Below are positions 30,540 to 40,001 of a stretch of 64,000 nt of DNA, piece after piece. Positions within the stretch are counted from its first letter, which is position 1, and each line of letters starts with the position of its first letter. The stretch is from NCBI GenBank assembly GCA_018139225.1, contig JAGSNX010000001.1:248001-312000 (forward strand). The letters run 5' to 3'. The stretch is from Microvirga sp. SRT01. Lineage in GTDB: Bacteria; Pseudomonadota; Alphaproteobacteria; Sphingomonadales; Sphingomonadaceae. Position numbers and translations under genes: made by a program. Under the pieces are notes generated by a model. That model saw only the letters and a list, made by a program, of their open reading frames with translations, did not search any database and was not told where the DNA came from.

Positions 30540-30826
30540 TATTCGATCACCTTCGGAACCGCGAAGAAGCCGTGTTCGGCCTGCGGTGCGTTCTTCATCA
30601 GGTCGTCGCGGATACCACCCGCGGTCACGACATCGTCGCGCAGCCTGAGCGTGTTCGGGATGACGGCCGTCATCGGCTCGACGCCCGACGTATCAACCTC
30701 TCCCAATTGTTCGATCCAGTGGAGGATGTTGTCCAGTTCCGGGGCGACGCGGGCGGCGTCCTCCTCGGTGATCGCGATGCGGGCGAGGCTCGCGATCTTT
30801 CTTACGGTGGCGGTATCGACTGACAT
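30539..30826 (-). CDS. gatC: Glu-tRNA(Gln) amidotransferase subunit C
   Basis: 95 residues that wrap around GatA and Gat[21 protein letters not shown] at the N-terminus and the closing [20 protein letters not shown] are typical; middle [19 protein letters not shown] at 30826 chosen for family length, since upstream frame has no similarity. First gene of the gat unit, divergent from a DUF3089 gene across 96 bp. Confidence 0.96.
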   Translation of the reverse strand: MSVDTATVRKIASLARIAITEEDAARVAPELDNILHWIEQLGEVDTSGVEPMTAVIPNTLRLRDDVVTAGGIRDDLMKNAPQAEHGFFAVPKVIE

Positions 30827-30922
30827 GGCCGTGCGGCTAGCATCGCGCGTCGCCGCCGCGCAATGCAATTTGCACTGCCGCGCCCGCTGGGGCACGGGCG
30901 GGCACGAAGAGTGGAGTAGTCG

Positions 30923-32032
30923 GTGGCGCGCAAGTTCCTGTACGTGATGGTGGTGTTGATCGTGCTCGTGATCGCGGGGGCGTTCGCCTATCGCTTTTAC
31001 GGCAACGACCTGATCCGCTGGACGCTGGTGCCGGGCGAGGCGTTCCGCGCACAGCCGAGCGTCGCAAGCCGCGCCTATGACGACAAGGCGATGTGGCTCG
31101 CCCGGCCCGACTTGCCGGGCAACCCGGCACTGTGGATGCCGGCCGGGTATAGCCCGCGCGCCAAGGCCGGCGGTGCGGCGGTGTTCTTCATCCACCCGAC
31201 CTCCTATGTCAGCCGGGATCATTGGAACGCGCCGGTCACCGATCCGGAGACCAACGACCGCGCCGCGCTGTTCATCCGCGGGCAGGCGAGCGCCTTCAAC
31301 GAGGTCGGCGAAGTGTGGGCTCCCCGCTATCGGCAGGCCACTTTCGGCGCGTTCCTGACCAGCGCCGCGGATGCCGAGCGCGCTTTGCGACTGGCGTATG
31401 GCGATGTCGATGCCGCGTTCGACAGCTTCCTGCGACAGATCGCGCCCGATCGGCCGATCATCCTTGCCGGCCATAGTCAGGGCGCACTGCACCTGACGCA
31501 TCTACTGCGCGACAGGGTGGCGAAGGATGCAAGTCTGCGCCGGCGGATCGTTGCTGCGTACGTCGTCGGCTGGCCGGTGTCGCGCGCGACCGACCTGCCG
31601 GCGATGGGCCTGCCCGAATGTCGGACGCCGGATCAGCCGGGCTGCACTCTGTCGTGGCTGACCTTCGCGGAGCCCGCCGACCCGTCGCTGATTACCGACA
31701 CCTACGATCGCACGCGCGGTTTCGACGGGCAGAGCCGACAAAACACGCAAATGGTCTGCACCAATCCGCTGGTCGGACGGCCCGACATCCCGGCCCCTGC
31801 CAGCGCCAATCTAGGTACGCTCTATCCCGCCAAGGATCTTGCGACCGCCGAAATCGTAGCGGGCAAGGTGCCGGCGCGGTGCCAGGGTCGCGGGTTCCTG
31901 CTGATCGGCGAAGGGCCGGACGTAGGACCGTACGTGCTGCCGGGTAACAATTATCACGTTTACGACTACAGTTTGTTCTGGGCGAACGTCCGCGCCGATG
32001 CAGCCCGCCGGATGGCGGCATTCATACGATGA
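30923..32032 (+). CDS. DUF3089 alpha/beta-hydrolase, membrane-anchored
   Basis: 369 residues from GTG 30923. An N-terminal hydrophobic helix (about 5-23) is an uncleaved anchor or signal. The body has [16 protein letters not shown], a nucleophile elbow AGHSQGALH (about 183-191) and a late His ([12 protein letters not shown]), the DUF3089 arrangement. Probably an esterase or lipase facing the periplasm; substrate unknown. Its stop overlaps the ruvX start (ATGA). Confidence 0.85.
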   Translation: MARKFLYVMVVLIVLVIAGAFAYRFYGNDLIRWTLVPGEAFRAQPSVASRAYDDKAMWLARPDLPGNPALWMPAGYSPRAKAGGAAVFFIHPTSYVSRDHWNAPVTDPETNDRAALFIRGQASAFNEVGEVWAPRYRQATFGAFLTSAADAERALRLAYGDVDAAFDSFLRQIAPDRPIILAGHSQGALHLTHLLRDRVAKDASLRRRIVAAYVVGWPVSRATDLPAMGLPECRTPDQPGCTLSWLTFAEPADPSLITDTYDRTRGFDGQSRQNTQMVCTNPLVGRPDIPAPASANLGTLYPAKDLATAEIVAGKVPARCQGRGFLLIGEGPDVGPYVLPGNNYHVYDYSLFWANVRADAARRMAAFIR

Positions 32033-32493
32033 TTACGACGCAACCCGCCGCATTTCTGGAGGTGCTGCCGACCGGCGGCCGGTTGATGGGGCTCGATGTC
32101 GGCATGAAGACGATCGGCACCGCGCTGTGCGACGCCGGCTGGACCTTTGCCAGCCCTGCGACGCTCGTACGCCGGACGAAGTTCACCAAGGACAAGGTGC
32201 AATTGCTGGAGCTGGCCAAGGCGCAGGGTGTGCGCGGCCTCGTCATCGGGTTGCCGCTCAACCTCGACGGCACAGAAAGCCCGCGCAGCCAGTCGTCTCG
32301 TTCGTTCGCCCGTCTGGTCGAGGACATGGGGCCGGTGCTGCTCTGGGACGAACGTTGGTCCACGGTCGCGGTGGAGCGTGCGATGATCGAACAGGATATG
32401 AGCCGCGCCAAGCGGGCCGAGCGGATCGACAACCTTGCTGCCGCCTACATACTGCAAGGTGCGATAGACGCCCTGACAATTAATCAAACCTAA
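32029..32493 (+). CDS. ruvX: RuvX/YqgF nuclease family protein
   Basis: 154 residues, RNase H-like fold: [17 protein letters not shown] (about 19-35) with the first catalytic Asp, [13 protein letters not shown] and [13 protein letters not shown] with Glu/Asp, and [13 protein letters not shown] near the end with the last Asp. The family is required for 16S rRNA 5'-end maturation in E. coli and was first annotated as a Holliday-junction resolvase. Coupled to the DUF3089 gene by ATGA overlap. Confidence 0.93.
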   Translation: MITTQPAAFLEVLPTGGRLMGLDVGMKTIGTALCDAGWTFASPATLVRRTKFTKDKVQLLELAKAQGVRGLVIGLPLNLDGTESPRSQSSRSFARLVEDMGPVLLWDERWSTVAVERAMIEQDMSRAKRAERIDNLAAAYILQGAIDALTINQT

Positions 32494-32589
32494 AGCGAAA
32501 CTGATCGTTTCGGATATGAAAGCAAGCTTCGTTAACGATATGGGTTAGCCTCCAGAGGCGGGCTCGTGTCCGCTCACCAGGAGAAGACC

Positions 32590-33222
32590 ATGAAACCCGT
32601 TTTCGCGATCTTGTCGGCCGCCATCGCGCTGGGCTCCGCCCCCGCATCCGCCACCACCGTCGTCGATGCCACCAACGACTTCCTCGCCAGCTACACCGGA
32701 CCGCGCCTTGCGGATCTGGACGTCACGAGCTTTTCCGTCAGCTACGACGCCGGTAGCGCCCAGTTCCTGCTGGGGGCGACGATGGCCGGAACGATCGTCG
32801 CCGGATCTCCGGGTATCTACGTCATCGGCGTGAACACGGGCACCGGCACGATCCGCCCGTTCGCGTCGATCGGCCAGCGCAACGTCATCTTCAATCAGGC
32901 GATCGTCATCAACAAGGATGGCACGGGACGGCTCGGCGCCGCAACACTGGATTCCGCCGACATTTCGATCGTGGGCAATAGCTTCACGGCGCGCATCGAC
33001 GCTGCGTTGCTGCCGTCGACCGGATTTGCGTTCGATCGCTACGGTTTCAATCTGTGGCCGCGCGTCGGCTTTGCCGGGAATAGCGACATCAGCGATTTCG
33101 CGCCGGACAATGCCCTACTTTCCGCTGTGCCGGAGCCGGCGAGCTGGGCGCTGATGATCGGCGGGATCGGCGTGACCGGTGCCGGCTTGCGTCGCCGTCG
33201 GCAGATCGCCACTATCGCCTGA
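32590..33222 (+). CDS. PEPxxWA-CTERM secreted protein
   Basis: 210 residues from the ATG at 32590 (CAGGAGAAG box). Signal peptide about 1-21 ([11 protein letters not shown]). A beta-rich mature part is followed by [11 protein letters not shown], a hydrophobic helix (GGIGVTGAG) and an RRRR anchor: the PEPxxWA variant of PEP-CTERM sorting used by sphingomonads. Such tails are cut by an exosortase and the protein is placed at the cell surface or in exopolysaccharide. No exosortase is in this window. One of three such genes here. Confidence 0.9.
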   Translation: MKPVFAILSAAIALGSAPASATTVVDATNDFLASYTGPRLADLDVTSFSVSYDAGSAQFLLGATMAGTIVAGSPGIYVIGVNTGTGTIRPFASIGQRNVIFNQAIVINKDGTGRLGAATLDSADISIVGNSFTARIDAALLPSTGFAFDRYGFNLWPRVGFAGNSDISDFAPDNALLSAVPEPASWALMIGGIGVTGAGLRRRRQIATIA

Positions 33223-33231
33223 CCCTCGCAC

Positions 33232-33264
33232 GCCGGGAGCGGCGGCTTGCCCGTCGCTCCCGGC
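33232..33264 (+). terminator. hairpin after PEPxxWA gene
   Basis: gccgggagcg / cgctcccggc, perfect 10-bp stem with a 13-nt loop, then ttcgct. Starts 10 bp after the stop and lies 20 bp before pyrB. Confidence 0.65.
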
Positions 33265-33284
33265 TTCGCTACCCGCGGGCGTCG

Positions 33285-34268
33285 ATGGAACGTTCAGACC
33301 ACCGCCCCGCCACGATGATCCAGGGGGGCGCAGTCTTTCCGCATCGCCACCTGACTGGGATCGACGGCCTCCAGCCGCATGAGATCGCCTTCCTGCTCGA
33401 CGAGGCGGAAAACTGGGTCGAGGCTAACCGGACCCACGCGAAAAGCGCGGCGCCGCTCGCCGGCCTGACGCAGATCAACGCCTTCTTCGAGAACAGCACG
33501 CGCACGCTGCTGAGTTTCGAGATCGCCGGGAAGCGACTGGGTGCGGACGTCGTGAACATGCACGCTGCGCAGTCCAGCGTGAAGAAGGGCGAGACGTTGA
33601 TCGACACAGCGCAGACGCTGAACGCGATGCGTGCCGACGTGATCGTCATCCGCCACATGAGTTCGGGCGCGGTGAAGATGATCGCCGACAAGGTGGACTG
33701 CGCGGTCCTGAACGCCGGTGACGGCCGGCACGAGCATCCGACCCAGGCGCTGCTCGACGCACTGACGATCCGGCGGCGGCGCGGCACGATCGCCAACCAG
33801 CGCGTGGTGATCTGCGGCGACGTGCTGCACAGCCGCGTCGCGCGTTCGAACATCCTGAGCCTGACTGCTCTCGCCGCGGAGGTCCGCGTCTGCGCGCCCT
33901 CGACACTGATGCCGAAGGCGATCGAGCGGATGGGGGTGACTGCCTTCACCGATTTCGATGCGGCGCTGGAGGGGGCGGACGTGGTGATGATGCTGCGATT
34001 GCAGAACGAGCGGATGGACGGGGCGCTGGTCCCCTCCCCCCGCGAATACCGACTGCGCTATGGGTTGACCGAGCAACGGCTGGCGCGGGCGGTGCCGGGG
34101 GCAATGGTGATGCATCCAGGACCGATGAACCGCGGCGTCGAGATCGACTCGGCGGTCGCGGACGGGCCGCAGTCGGCAATCACCGAACAAGTGGCGATGG
34201 GCGTCGCGGTGCGCATGGCGTGCCTCGACGTGCTGACGCGTCGGGCGCGCGGGGTGGAGGCCTGGTGA
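33285..34268 (+). CDS. pyrB: aspartate carbamoyltransferase catalytic subunit
   Basis: Joins carbamoyl phosphate and aspartate, the committed pyrimidine step. 327 residues. Carbamoyl-phosphate loop [11 protein letters not shown] (about 63-73), SVKKGETL (80s loop), VIRHMSSGA, and [12 protein letters not shown] (about 148-159), with [11 protein letters not shown] at the C-terminal. ATG at 33285; ATG 33315 is a possible later start. Its stop overlaps the next start (TGATG). No pyrI regulatory gene is near; alphaproteobacterial ATCase often pairs with an inactive dihydroorotase. Confidence 0.97.
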   Translation: MERSDHRPATMIQGGAVFPHRHLTGIDGLQPHEIAFLLDEAENWVEANRTHAKSAAPLAGLTQINAFFENSTRTLLSFEIAGKRLGADVVNMHAAQSSVKKGETLIDTAQTLNAMRADVIVIRHMSSGAVKMIADKVDCAVLNAGDGRHEHPTQALLDALTIRRRRGTIANQRVVICGDVLHSRVARSNILSLTALAAEVRVCAPSTLMPKAIERMGVTAFTDFDAALEGADVVMMLRLQNERMDGALVPSPREYRLRYGLTEQRLARAVPGAMVMHPGPMNRGVEIDSAVADGPQSAITEQVAMGVAVRMACLDVLTRRARGVEAW

Positions 34269-35485
34269 TGCTGGCATTGACGAATGCACGGCTGGTCCTG
34301 CCGGACGGCGTCACGACGGGTGGGCTGCTGGTCCGTGACGGCATGATCGCGGCGGTTGGCGTCGTGGAGGTACCGGAGGGCGCGGAGGTCGTCGACTGCG
34401 GCGGTGCGCTGCTCGCGCCGGGTATCGTCGATCTCGGCGTGTTCAAGGTCGACCGGGAGGCGTGCCGGCGCGGCGGGATCGTGCGGGTCGGGCTGATGCC
34501 GGATCAATCGCCGGTGCTGGACGATCCCGGCATCGTGCAGCGCGCGGCCTTGGTGGGGAAGCCCGACCTTTGGATCCACCCGATCGTTGCCGCGACACGC
34601 GAATTGAAGGGGCGCGATCTCGCTGAGATGGCGATCTGTGCCGAAGCAGGGGCGAAGGCGGTGGGGACCGGTCGCGGCTGGATTGCCGACTCGGCGGTCA
34701 TGGCGCGGGTGCTGGCTTATGCCGCAGGGCTGGACATGGCGGTGGTGACGCATGCGGAGGACGGTGCGCTGACCCAGCATGCGGTTGCGACCGAGGGCGA
34801 GACGGCGACCCGGTTGGGGCTGGCGGCCGCACCGGCAGTCGCCGAAGCGCTGGCCGTGGCACGCGACCTGATGCTGGCGGAGGAGGCGGGGGCGCGGCTG
34901 CATATCCGCCAGGTGACGACGGCGGCGGCGCTCGATCTGGTGCGGGCGGCCAAGCGGCGTGGCGTTGCGGTGACTTGCGGCATCACGCCCGCACATCTGC
35001 ACCTGTCGGCGATGGCGGTCAGTGATTTCAGGACCTTCGCGCATCTTTCGCCGCCTTTACGGGAGGAGGCTGATCGGCAGGCATGCCTTGCCGCGGTGGC
35101 GGACGGGACGATCGACGTGCTGTCGTCCGGCCACGACCCGCATGGGCCGGAAGCGAAGCGCCTGCCCTTTGCCGACTCGGCGGCGGGCATGGCCGGGGCG
35201 GAGACGCTGCTGCCGCTCGCGTTGATGCTGGTGCGGGACGGGCTGGTATCGATGGAGCGGCTGTTCGCGATGCTGGCGACAAACCCGGCGAGCGTGCTGG
35301 GGGTCGACAGCGGGACGTTGGCGGTCGGTCAACCGGCCGACCTGCTGCTGCTCGATCCACGAACCGCTTGGAGGATCGATGGCGAAGCCTTTGCTTCGGC
35401 TGGAAATACTCCGTTCCACGGACTTCCGGTCGAGGGGCGCGCAGTAACCCTGTGGAAGGGCGGGCGCGAGGTCATCGCGCGGTAG
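34268..35485 (+). CDS. pyrX: inactive dihydroorotase-like partner of PyrB
   Basis: 405 residues with the amidohydrolase (DHOase) fold, but the catalytic site is gone. The metal motif D-x-H-x-H reads DLGVF (55-59), so both His are replaced. The late T-D-H-A-P-H reads SGHDPH, so the catalytic Asp is lost. THAED (about 159) is retained. Such PyrC' (PyrX) proteins are known to be needed as structural subunits for ATCase in Pseudomonas and relatives. Translational overlap with pyrB supports a complex. An active pyrC must lie elsewhere. Confidence 0.85.
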   Translation: MLALTNARLVLPDGVTTGGLLVRDGMIAAVGVVEVPEGAEVVDCGGALLAPGIVDLGVFKVDREACRRGGIVRVGLMPDQSPVLDDPGIVQRAALVGKPDLWIHPIVAATRELKGRDLAEMAICAEAGAKAVGTGRGWIADSAVMARVLAYAAGLDMAVVTHAEDGALTQHAVATEGETATRLGLAAAPAVAEALAVARDLMLAEEAGARLHIRQVTTAAALDLVRAAKRRGVAVTCGITPAHLHLSAMAVSDFRTFAHLSPPLREEADRQACLAAVADGTIDVLSSGHDPHGPEAKRLPFADSAAGMAGAETLLPLALMLVRDGLVSMERLFAMLATNPASVLGVDSGTLAVGQPADLLLLDPRTAWRIDGEAFASAGNTPFHGLPVEGRAVTLWKGGREVIAR

Positions 35486-36880
35486 CTACTCCGCCGGTTG
35501 AGCGACCGGCGGCGCCTCCGCGGGCAACAACCGACCGCGCCTCCACGGACCGTAGATATAGTAGAGCATCGCGCCGATCAGCGTGACGGTCGATCCGATG
35601 GGGAAGCTCCACCAGAGGGCGTCCGCCCCCAGGGCCGGCCGTGCGAGCAGCGCGATGCCGAGCCGCACGGGGAACATCGCGACGAACAGGATGATCAGCG
35701 GCCCCCAGACCGCCCCATTCGCGCGGACGGTGCCGAACAGGACCATCGTCGCGCCGAACAGGATGAAGCTCCAGCTTGCGATCTGCGCGATGTGCTGGCC
35801 GATCGGGATCGACGGGCTGTCGGCGGCGAGGAACAGGCCAAGCGTCGTGCGGTCGAACCACATGACTGCGCCGACCAGCACACCCGTCATCGCCAGATTG
35901 CAGATCAGGCCGGCGCGCGTGATCTGCGACACCCGGTCCCATCGGTTCGCGCCGATGTTCTGCGCCGCCATCGCGCTGACCGCCGCGCCGATCGCGAGCG
36001 CGGGCATCTGCACGTAACCCCAGAGTTGCAGCGTGATGCCATAGGCGGCGGTGGTCGCCACGCCCTCCCGGTTGACGAGGCCCACCATCGCCAGCCCGGC
36101 GACGGAGATTACCAACATCTGCGCACCGATCGGCAGGCCCTTGGCCAAGATCAGGCGGACCAGAGCGGGATCGGGCTTGATGAATGCGCGGTCTGCGCCG
36201 GAGAGGCGGATCGGCAGCTTGCGCCAGCTCATATAGCCGACCAGTCCGGCGATCGCGATGCCGTTGGCGATCAGCGTCGCCGTGGCGGAGCCGGCGATGC
36301 CCATCCGCGGGAACGAACCGACCCCGAGGATCAGCAGCGGGTTGAGGCCCGCGTCAAAGATCACCGCGAGGATCATGAACCACAAGGGCGTCATCGAGTC
36401 GCCCGTGCCGCGCAGGCCCATCATCGCCAGCACCAGCATCATCGAAGCCGGCAGCCCTAGGAAGATCACGCGCAGATAGGATTCGGCCAGCGGCAGCGCC
36501 GGCCCGGGCGTGGCGAGCGCGACGAGGATCGGGTGGGCGAAGGCGAAACCCAGCGCCGCCACCACGATCGACGATGCCAGCACCAGTCCGATGGCGGACC
36601 CGAAGGCACGCCGCGCCTCCATGACGTCACCCCGCCCCCACGCCTGCCCGACGAGGATCGTCGCGGCCATGCCGAACCCAAACACCGCACCGAACATCAG
36701 GAACATGATGATGTTGGCGTTGGACGTCGCGGCGAGCGCGTCCTCCCCCAAAAAGCGGCCCACCCAGATCGCGTTGATCGACCCGTTCAGCGACTGGAGG
36801 ATGTTCGATCCCAGCGTTGGTAAAGCGAACGCGATCAACGTCGTAGCGATCGGGCCGGTCGTGAGGTCGTTCCGTGCCAT
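35486..36880 (-). CDS. MATE family multidrug exporter
   Basis: 464 residues with twelve predicted membrane helices arranged as two six-helix halves. MATE features: LIAFALPTLGSNILQSLNGSI (helix 1), the WVGRFLGEDALAATS loop, and the repeat at NREGVATTAAYGITLQLWGY. Likely Na+ or H+ coupled export of cationic drugs or dyes; substrate unknown. Its stop abuts the dihydroorotase-like stop (TAGCTA) with no spacer. An aaggttag direct repeat lies just upstream. Confidence 0.92.
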   Translation of the reverse strand: MARNDLTTGPIATTLIAFALPTLGSNILQSLNGSINAIWVGRFLGEDALAATSNANIIMFLMFGAVFGFGMAATILVGQAWGRGDVMEARRAFGSAIGLVLASSIVVAALGFAFAHPILVALATPGPALPLAESYLRVIFLGLPASMMLVLAMMGLRGTGDSMTPLWFMILAVIFDAGLNPLLILGVGSFPRMGIAGSATATLIANGIAIAGLVGYMSWRKLPIRLSGADRAFIKPDPALVRLILAKGLPIGAQMLVISVAGLAMVGLVNREGVATTAAYGITLQLWGYVQMPALAIGAAVSAMAAQNIGANRWDRVSQITRAGLICNLAMTGVLVGAVMWFDRTTLGLFLAADSPSIPIGQHIAQIASWSFILFGATMVLFGTVRANGAVWGPLIILFVAMFPVRLGIALLARPALGADALWWSFPIGSTVTLIGAMLYYIYGPWRRGRLLPAEAPPVAQPAE

Positions 36881-36898
36881 AGATCGGTGTGCTCGCGG

Positions 36899-36917
36899 AA
36901 GGTTAGGCTAAGGTTAG
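36899..36917 (-). promoter_or_regulatory. direct repeat upstream of MATE gene
   Basis: aaggttag occurs at 36899-36906 and 36910-36917 (11-bp period, one helical turn), 19 bp before the MATE ATG. Such a pair could bind a regulator on one face of the helix; inferred. Confidence 0.35.
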
Positions 36918-37245
36918 TCCTATGCGGCTCGTTTGCGCAGGTCGCATCGGTCTCGGTGCTCAGGGTGCGAGCGACCCGGACGATGGCAGATGCGGAGGGT
37001 GTAGGACAGGGATTCTCGCAGCCAATGTCTCGATGAGGTCCGAACTATCCCGGCAAAGGACGGGGTCCAATGTCGGCGACTGCGGTGAGTTTCACTTTCC
37101 GGGCGGCACCTGGACGCCGGCCTTCGCCGGGGTGGGTTACTGGGCGAGCAGCTACCATAAAGCAGGCGGGAGACCAGTGGCCGCGAGCACGCCCGTTTTT
37201 TTCAAACTGGGCTCCCGGCTTCGCGGGAGCACTGAACCTGGCGTT
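36918..37245. other. gene-free stretch with palindromes
   Basis: No supported gene. It contains the hairpin ccggc-cttc-gccgg (37117-37130) in a context tggacgccggccttcgccgg, resembling repeats common in sphingomonad intergenic DNA, a T-run at 37196-37203, and the REP-like hairpin at 37211-37230. Both neighbours (MATE, valS) are on the minus strand, so the valS 3' end and the MATE promoter fall here. Confidence 0.6.
37211..37230. repeat. REP-like hairpin, copy 1
   Basis: gctcccg-gcttcg-cgggagc, 7-bp arms, 16 bp beyond the valS stop. The same arm gctcccgc/gcgggagc recurs at 61648-61667 and as gttcccgc/gcgggaac at 61587-61606. Confidence 0.7.
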
Positions 37246-39948
37246 TTAGCCCAACCGTCCCAACGCCGCCTGCAAGCGCGTGGCTTCGGCCTGCTTGTCG
37301 GCATGATCGGCTCGCGCTTTTTCTACGGCCTCGGGCTTGGCGCGTTCGATGAAGCTGGCGTTCGACAGCCGGCCGTTCAGCGCATCGCGCTCCTTCTCCG
37401 CGGCGGCGATCGCCTTCGTCAGGCGGGTGCGTTCAGCGTCGAGGTCGATGACACCTTCCAGCGGCAGGATGAAGGTCGCTTCCTCGACCACAACCTGTGC
37501 CGCACCACCCCCGCCCTGCCCTTCGGCGAGATCGACTCTGGCCATGCGCGCGAGCACTGGACGCTGGCGTTCCAGCCTGGTCAGAGTTTGTTCCGACGCA
37601 TCGCGAACGTGCAGCGGTAGGCGTGCGCCCGGTGGCACATTGAGTTCGGTGCGGGCGGCGCGGATGTCGCCGACGAGGTGGATCAGCCAGTCGATCTCCT
37701 GCTCCGCCTCCGGATGCAGCGCGCGCGCGTCCGGCATCGGCCAGCGCCCGACGATCAGGTCGTGATCGCGTGGTGCCAGGCCATGCCATAGCTCTTCGGT
37801 GATGAAGGGCATGAACGGGTGGAGAAGGACCAGGATTTGGTCGAGAACCCAACCGGCTACGGCCTTGGTCTCATCATCGATGTTCGTTTTGATGAGTTCC
37901 AGATACCAGTCGCAGAAGCGGCTCCAGACGAACTGGTAGATCGCATTGGCCGCGGCATCGAAGCGCAATTCGGCAAGGGCGAGGTCGACCGCCTGCACCG
38001 TGGCGACGCATTCCGCGACGATCCACTGGTTGACGGCGTGGGTGGCGGTGGGAGGTTCGAGCGTGGTCGATCCGCCGATGCCGTTCGCCTGCGCGAACCG
38101 GCACGCGTTCCAGAGCTTGGTCGCGAAGTTGCGGTAACCCTCGACCCGCTTCTCATCCATCTTAATGTCGCGGCCCTGGCTTTCCATCGCCGCCATGAAG
38201 AAGCGCAGCGCGTCCGCGCCATAGGTGTCGATCAGGCCGAGCGGATCGACGGTGTTACCTTTGGACTTCGACATCTTCGCGCCGTCGGCCGCGCGGACGA
38301 GGCCGTGCAAATACAGGGTCTTGAAGGGAACATCTCCCATGAAGTGAATGCCCTGCATCATCATCCTGGCATCCCAGAAGAACAGGATGTCGAATCCGGA
38401 GATGAGCACGTCATTAGGGTAGCGGCCATTCAAACTCTCGCCGGGCGCCGTCGACGCACCCCCACCCGATGTGCCGCTCTGGGCCTGTCCTTCGACTTCG
38501 CTCAGGACGAACGGCGGGTGGCCATTGGATTGTTCGGGCCAACCCAGTGTCGCAAACGGCCAGAGTGCGGACGAGAACCACGTATCCAACACGTCGGGAT
38601 CGCGGACCAGGGGCACGCCCTCGCCCGCCTCGGCCTGCGCTTCGGCCTCCGTCTCAGCGACGAAGATGCGGCCGTCCTCCGCAAACCACGCCGGGATGCG
38701 GTGGCCCCACCAGAGCTGCCGCGAGACGCACCACGGCTGGATGTTCTCCATCCAGTTGAAGAAGGTCTTCTCCCACGTCTTCGGCACCAGCTTGATCGCG
38801 CCGGTCCGGACCGCCTCGATCGCGGGCTGCGCCAGCGTCTTGGCGTCGACATACCATTGGTCGGTCAGCCAAGGCTCGATCACGACGCCGGAGCGGTCGC
38901 CATACGGGGTCTGGATGACGCGATCCTCGACCCGCTCCAGCGCGCCGGCCTGCTCCAGCATCTCGACCACGCGTTTGCGGGCGTCGAAGCGATCGAGGCC
39001 GATCAACTCGTCGGGAACGCCGCCACACTGGACAATACGGGCCTGCGCATCGAGCATGTTGAGCATGTCGCGCGCCTCGATCCCGGCGCGACGTCCGACC
39101 TCGAAGTCATTGAAATCATGGCCTGGCGTGATCTTGACCGCGCCCGAACCCAATTCGGGATCGGCGTGCTCGTCGGCGACGACCGGGATCAGGCGGCCGG
39201 TGATCGGCAGGCGCACCTGACGGCCGATCAGCACAGTATACCGTTCGTCGGACGGGTTCACCGCGACCGCCATATCGGCGAGCATCGTTTCCGGGCGCGT
39301 CGTCGCGACGGAGATCGTGCCGCTGCCGTCCGCGAGCGGATAGGTCAGATGCCAGAACTTGCCCTGGATCTCGCGCGTCTCGACCTCGAGATCGCTGATC
39401 GCGGTGCCGAGGCCCGCGTCCCAGTTCACCAGCCGCTTGTCGCGATACAGCAGCCCCTGTTTGTGAAGATCGACGAACACCTTCAGAACGGCGGCGGAGA
39501 AGCCCTCGTCCATCGTGAACCGCTCGTTCGCCCAGTCCATCGAGCAGCCGAGACGGCGCAACTGCTGCGTGATCTGGCCGCCGGACTCCGCCTTCCAGTC
39601 CCACACGCGTGCGACGAACGCCTCGCGCGTCAGGTCGGTGCGCTTCTCGCCTTTGGCGGCCATCTGGCGTTCGACCACCATTTGCGTCGCGATGCCGGCA
39701 TGGTCGGTGCCGACCACCCACAGCGCATCCTTGCCCTTCAGACGGGCATGGCGCGTCAGGATGTCCTGCAGCGTATTGTCGAGGGCGTGGCCGATATGGA
39801 GGCTGCCCGTGACGTTCGGCGGCGGGTTGACGATCGTCCACGGCTCCGCGCCCGGACGATCGGGGCGGAACAGGCCGTTCGCTTCCCAATGGGCGTACCA
39901 GCGCTGTTCGATGGCGGCGGGGTCGAAGATCTTGGGAAGTTCGGTCAT
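37246..39948 (-). CDS. valS: valyl-tRNA synthetase with in-frame repeat insertion
   Basis: Charges tRNA-Val. 900 residues, class Ia: [18 protein letters not shown] (HIGH at 51-54), an editing domain about 190-330, [12 protein letters not shown] (about 560), and a C-terminal coiled coil ([20 protein letters not shown]). Odd: about residues 472-506, between GWPEQ and [13 protein letters not shown], there are some 30 extra low-complexity residues including [13 protein letters not shown]. Related enzymes have only a few residues at this place. The insert is in frame and starts with a known type of dispersed DNA repeat. Confidence 0.96.
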   Translation of the reverse strand: MTELPKIFDPAAIEQRWYAHWEANGLFRPDRPGAEPWTIVNPPPNVTGSLHIGHALDNTLQDILTRHARLKGKDALWVVGTDHAGIATQMVVERQMAAKGEKRTDLTREAFVARVWDWKAESGGQITQQLRRLGCSMDWANERFTMDEGFSAAVLKVFVDLHKQGLLYRDKRLVNWDAGLGTAISDLEVETREIQGKFWHLTYPLADGSGTISVATTRPETMLADMAVAVNPSDERYTVLIGRQVRLPITGRLIPVVADEHADPELGSGAVKITPGHDFNDFEVGRRAGIEARDMLNMLDAQARIVQCGGVPDELIGLDRFDARKRVVEMLEQAGALERVEDRVIQTPYGDRSGVVIEPWLTDQWYVDAKTLAQPAIEAVRTGAIKLVPKTWEKTFFNWMENIQPWCVSRQLWWGHRIPAWFAEDGRIFVAETEAEAQAEAGEGVPLVRDPDVLDTWFSSALWPFATLGWPEQSNGHPPFVLSEVEGQAQSGTSGGGASTAPGESLNGRYPNDVLISGFDILFFWDARMMMQGIHFMGDVPFKTLYLHGLVRAADGAKMSKSKGNTVDPLGLIDTYGADALRFFMAAMESQGRDIKMDEKRVEGYRNFATKLWNACRFAQANGIGGSTTLEPPTATHAVNQWIVAECVATVQAVDLALAELRFDAAANAIYQFVWSRFCDWYLELIKTNIDDETKAVAGWVLDQILVLLHPFMPFITEELWHGLAPRDHDLIVGRWPMPDARALHPEAEQEIDWLIHLVGDIRAARTELNVPPGARLPLHVRDASEQTLTRLERQRPVLARMARVDLAEGQGGGGAAQVVVEEATFILPLEGVIDLDAERTRLTKAIAAAEKERDALNGRLSNASFIERAKPEAVEKARADHADKQAEATRLQAALGRLG
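38484..38514. repeat. LSEVEG-type dispersed repeat inside valS
   Basis: The core ttcgacttcgctcaggacga (38491-38510) with flanking gcctgtcc and acgg. The ends gtcct/aggac are inverted. I recall this sequence as a highly repeated short element in several GC-rich bacterial genomes, read as LSEVEG in one frame. Here it is within the valS coding strand (antisense orientation), giving residues 478-488. Confidence 0.75.
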
Positions 39949-40001
39949 GCAGGACCCTTAGCGGGGCTGCGCGCGGTTCGTCACCCCCCAGCCCGCCAGC
40001 A

